DNA of 23,063 nucleotides, from contig JBHOQO010000028.1 in the NCBI GenBank assembly GCA_042408925.1, forward strand, positions 1 through 23,063, written 5' to 3'. The notes under the pieces are model-generated. The model searched no databases and had not been told where the DNA came from. It saw nothing but the letters and a program-made list of their open reading frames with translations. This DNA is from BPIH01 sp042408925. GTDB lineage: Bacteria > Chloroflexota > Limnocylindria > Limnocylindrales > CSP1-4. The position numbers were made by a program, and so were the translations under genes. Of this stretch, positions 22,659-23,063 are shown piece by piece; position 1 is the stretch's first letter; every line of letters starts with the position of its first letter.

Positions 22659-22876
22659 TGCACCCGGTGCACGGTTCGGGCAGCGGCGTGCACGGGGTGC
22701 ACATCTTCGCGGCCCCGGGCACCGGCGCCCCTCGTCCGCGTGCACCGCGGGCACGAATCCGACGCGCAGCCCGCTCGTCCGCTGCCGGCCTGCCGACCGC
22801 GTGCCCCCCATGCACGATCCCGACAGGCCGGCCGCGTCGGGGGCCGACCGGGCCCCCAGAATGTGCACCGGGTGCA
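22659..22876. repeat. array of five TGCAC-N3-GTGCA palindromic operator-like sites
   Basis: Sites: 22659-22671 (TGCACCCGGTGCA, perfect arms), 22689-22701 (perfect), 22741-22753 (one arm mismatch), 22802-22814 (two mismatches), 22864-22876 (perfect). Centre-to-centre distances are 30, 52, 61 and 62 bases, close to 3, 5, 6 and 6 helical turns, so all sites face nearly the same side of DNA. The last centre is about 95 bases before the predicted start of the next transcript. The regulator is unknown. Confidence 0.75.
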
Positions 22877-22930
22877 CGCGCCCGCGACCGGGCTCGGATG
22901 CTCGGATGCGTACCGAACCCGTACAGGGCG

Positions 22931-22959
22931 TTGGCGGGCCCCGGAGGGCGGTGTATACT
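22931..22959 (+). promoter_or_regulatory. promoter of the gene at 23054
   Basis: TTGGCG (22931-22936, 4/6) and TATACT (22954-22959, 5/6) are exactly 17 bases apart. The predicted start near 22966 gives a leader of about 88 bases that contains the hairpin at 22986-23009. It is among the best promoter matches in the window. Confidence 0.65.
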
Positions 22960-22985
22960 GACCGGCACGGACACGGCCGCCACAG

Positions 22986-23009
22986 AACGTGGGTGACCCC
23001 CACGTTTTT
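22986..23009 (+). terminator. intrinsic terminator in the leader (candidate attenuator)
   Basis: AACGTGGG (22986-22993) pairs perfectly with CCCACGTT (22999-23006) around a 5-base loop, with TTTTTG following. It lies between promoter and start codon, not after a gene, so it either makes a roughly 45-nt RNA or acts as an attenuator. Confidence 0.65.
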
Positions 23010-23053
23010 GTATGTCGGCCCCAACGAACGCTTGATCGTCGGGAGGCGCGAAC

Positions 23054-23063
23054 GTGAGTCGAG
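23054..23063 (+). CDS. start of a gene cut by the window edge
   Basis: GTG AGT CGA follows GGGAGG (23041-23046) by 7 bases, the cleanest ribosome-binding site at the right end. Only three codons are visible, so the product is unknown. The promoter, attenuator and palindrome array all lie upstream and suggest that it is tightly regulated. Confidence 0.5.

Larger units (their letters stand above)
22562..23053. other. 492-base intergenic region with operator array, promoter and attenuator
   Basis: No convincing gene is present on either strand; the open frames are Arg/Pro-rich shadows. The region holds five TGCAC-N3-GTGCA palindromes, a short tandem repeat (GCTCGGAT twice at about 22891-22907), a good promoter at 22931-22959 and a terminator-like hairpin at 22986-23009, all pointing at the gene that begins at 23054. 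Confidence 0.75.

Noticed and set aside
20594..22702. Long minus-strand open frame (702 codons)
   Set aside because: It is Arg/Pro/Asp-rich without domain pattern and lies opposite the 21377-22561 membrane protein, whose hydrophobic helices are convincing.
22659..22876. CRISPR array
   Set aside because: The repeated unit is a 13-bp palindrome at unequal distances, without constant-length spacers or cas genes.

Overview
The window is about 70% GC, densely packed and strongly biased to G/C in third positions. Codon style, the split b6-type cytochrome bc operon, an HTH-GAF-GAF-GGDEF protein and a SAM-hydrolase/ECF-transporter operon together suggest an uncultured Chloroflexota bacterium (Limnocylindria-like). 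That placement is inference; there is no rRNA or other phylogenetic marker here. Nearly all very long open frames on the strand opposite a recognisable gene are high-GC shadows and were left out.

Layout. (1) 1-4839, minus strand: a respiratory operon in the order FAD/Fe-S pyridine-nucleotide oxidoreductase, cytochrome b N-terminal half, cytochrome b C-terminal half, Rieske protein, and a membrane-anchored cytochrome c fused to the start of a cupredoxin domain (cut by the window edge). (2) 5067-6896, plus: a large membrane-anchored protein of unknown function. (3) 6893-7696, minus: a LmbE/PIG-L deacetylase. (4) 7898-9821, minus: a tight operon of HAD phosphatase, thiamine pyrophosphokinase and Bcp-type peroxiredoxin. 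(5) 9929-11108, plus: a YbaK-type tRNA-editing protein and a small beta-propeller-like protein. (6) 11148-11313: a candidate independent small RNA with its own promoter, upstream direct repeats and an intrinsic terminator. (7) 11331-16463, plus: a GIDE-like membrane protein, a DNA-binding diguanylate cyclase behind a promoter that contains a 21-bp palindrome, a LysM polysaccharide deacetylase, and a class-I glutamine amidotransferase-like hydrolase. (8) 16499-20529, minus: an operon of SAM hydroxide adenosyltransferase (DUF62), a fused double ECF ATPase, an S component and EcfT. (9) 20736-22561: a small unknown protein (minus) and a polytopic membrane protein with an extracytoplasmic domain (plus). 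(10) 22562-23063: about 490 bases without a gene, holding five TGCAC-N3-GTGCA palindromes, a promoter, an intrinsic terminator placed as an attenuator, and the first codons of a new gene.

Functional picture. The first operon should pass electrons from a soluble donor and menaquinol through a b6-type bc complex to a cytochrome c/copper domain. The ECF operon should import a small unknown nutrient, with SAM hydrolysis linked to it genetically. The most interesting unexplained signals are regulatory: the 11.2-kb structured RNA, the 22.7-kb palindrome array with its attenuator, the palindrome inside the diguanylate cyclase promoter, and the repeated placement of -10 boxes 6-9 bases before start codons, which points to leaderless transcription.
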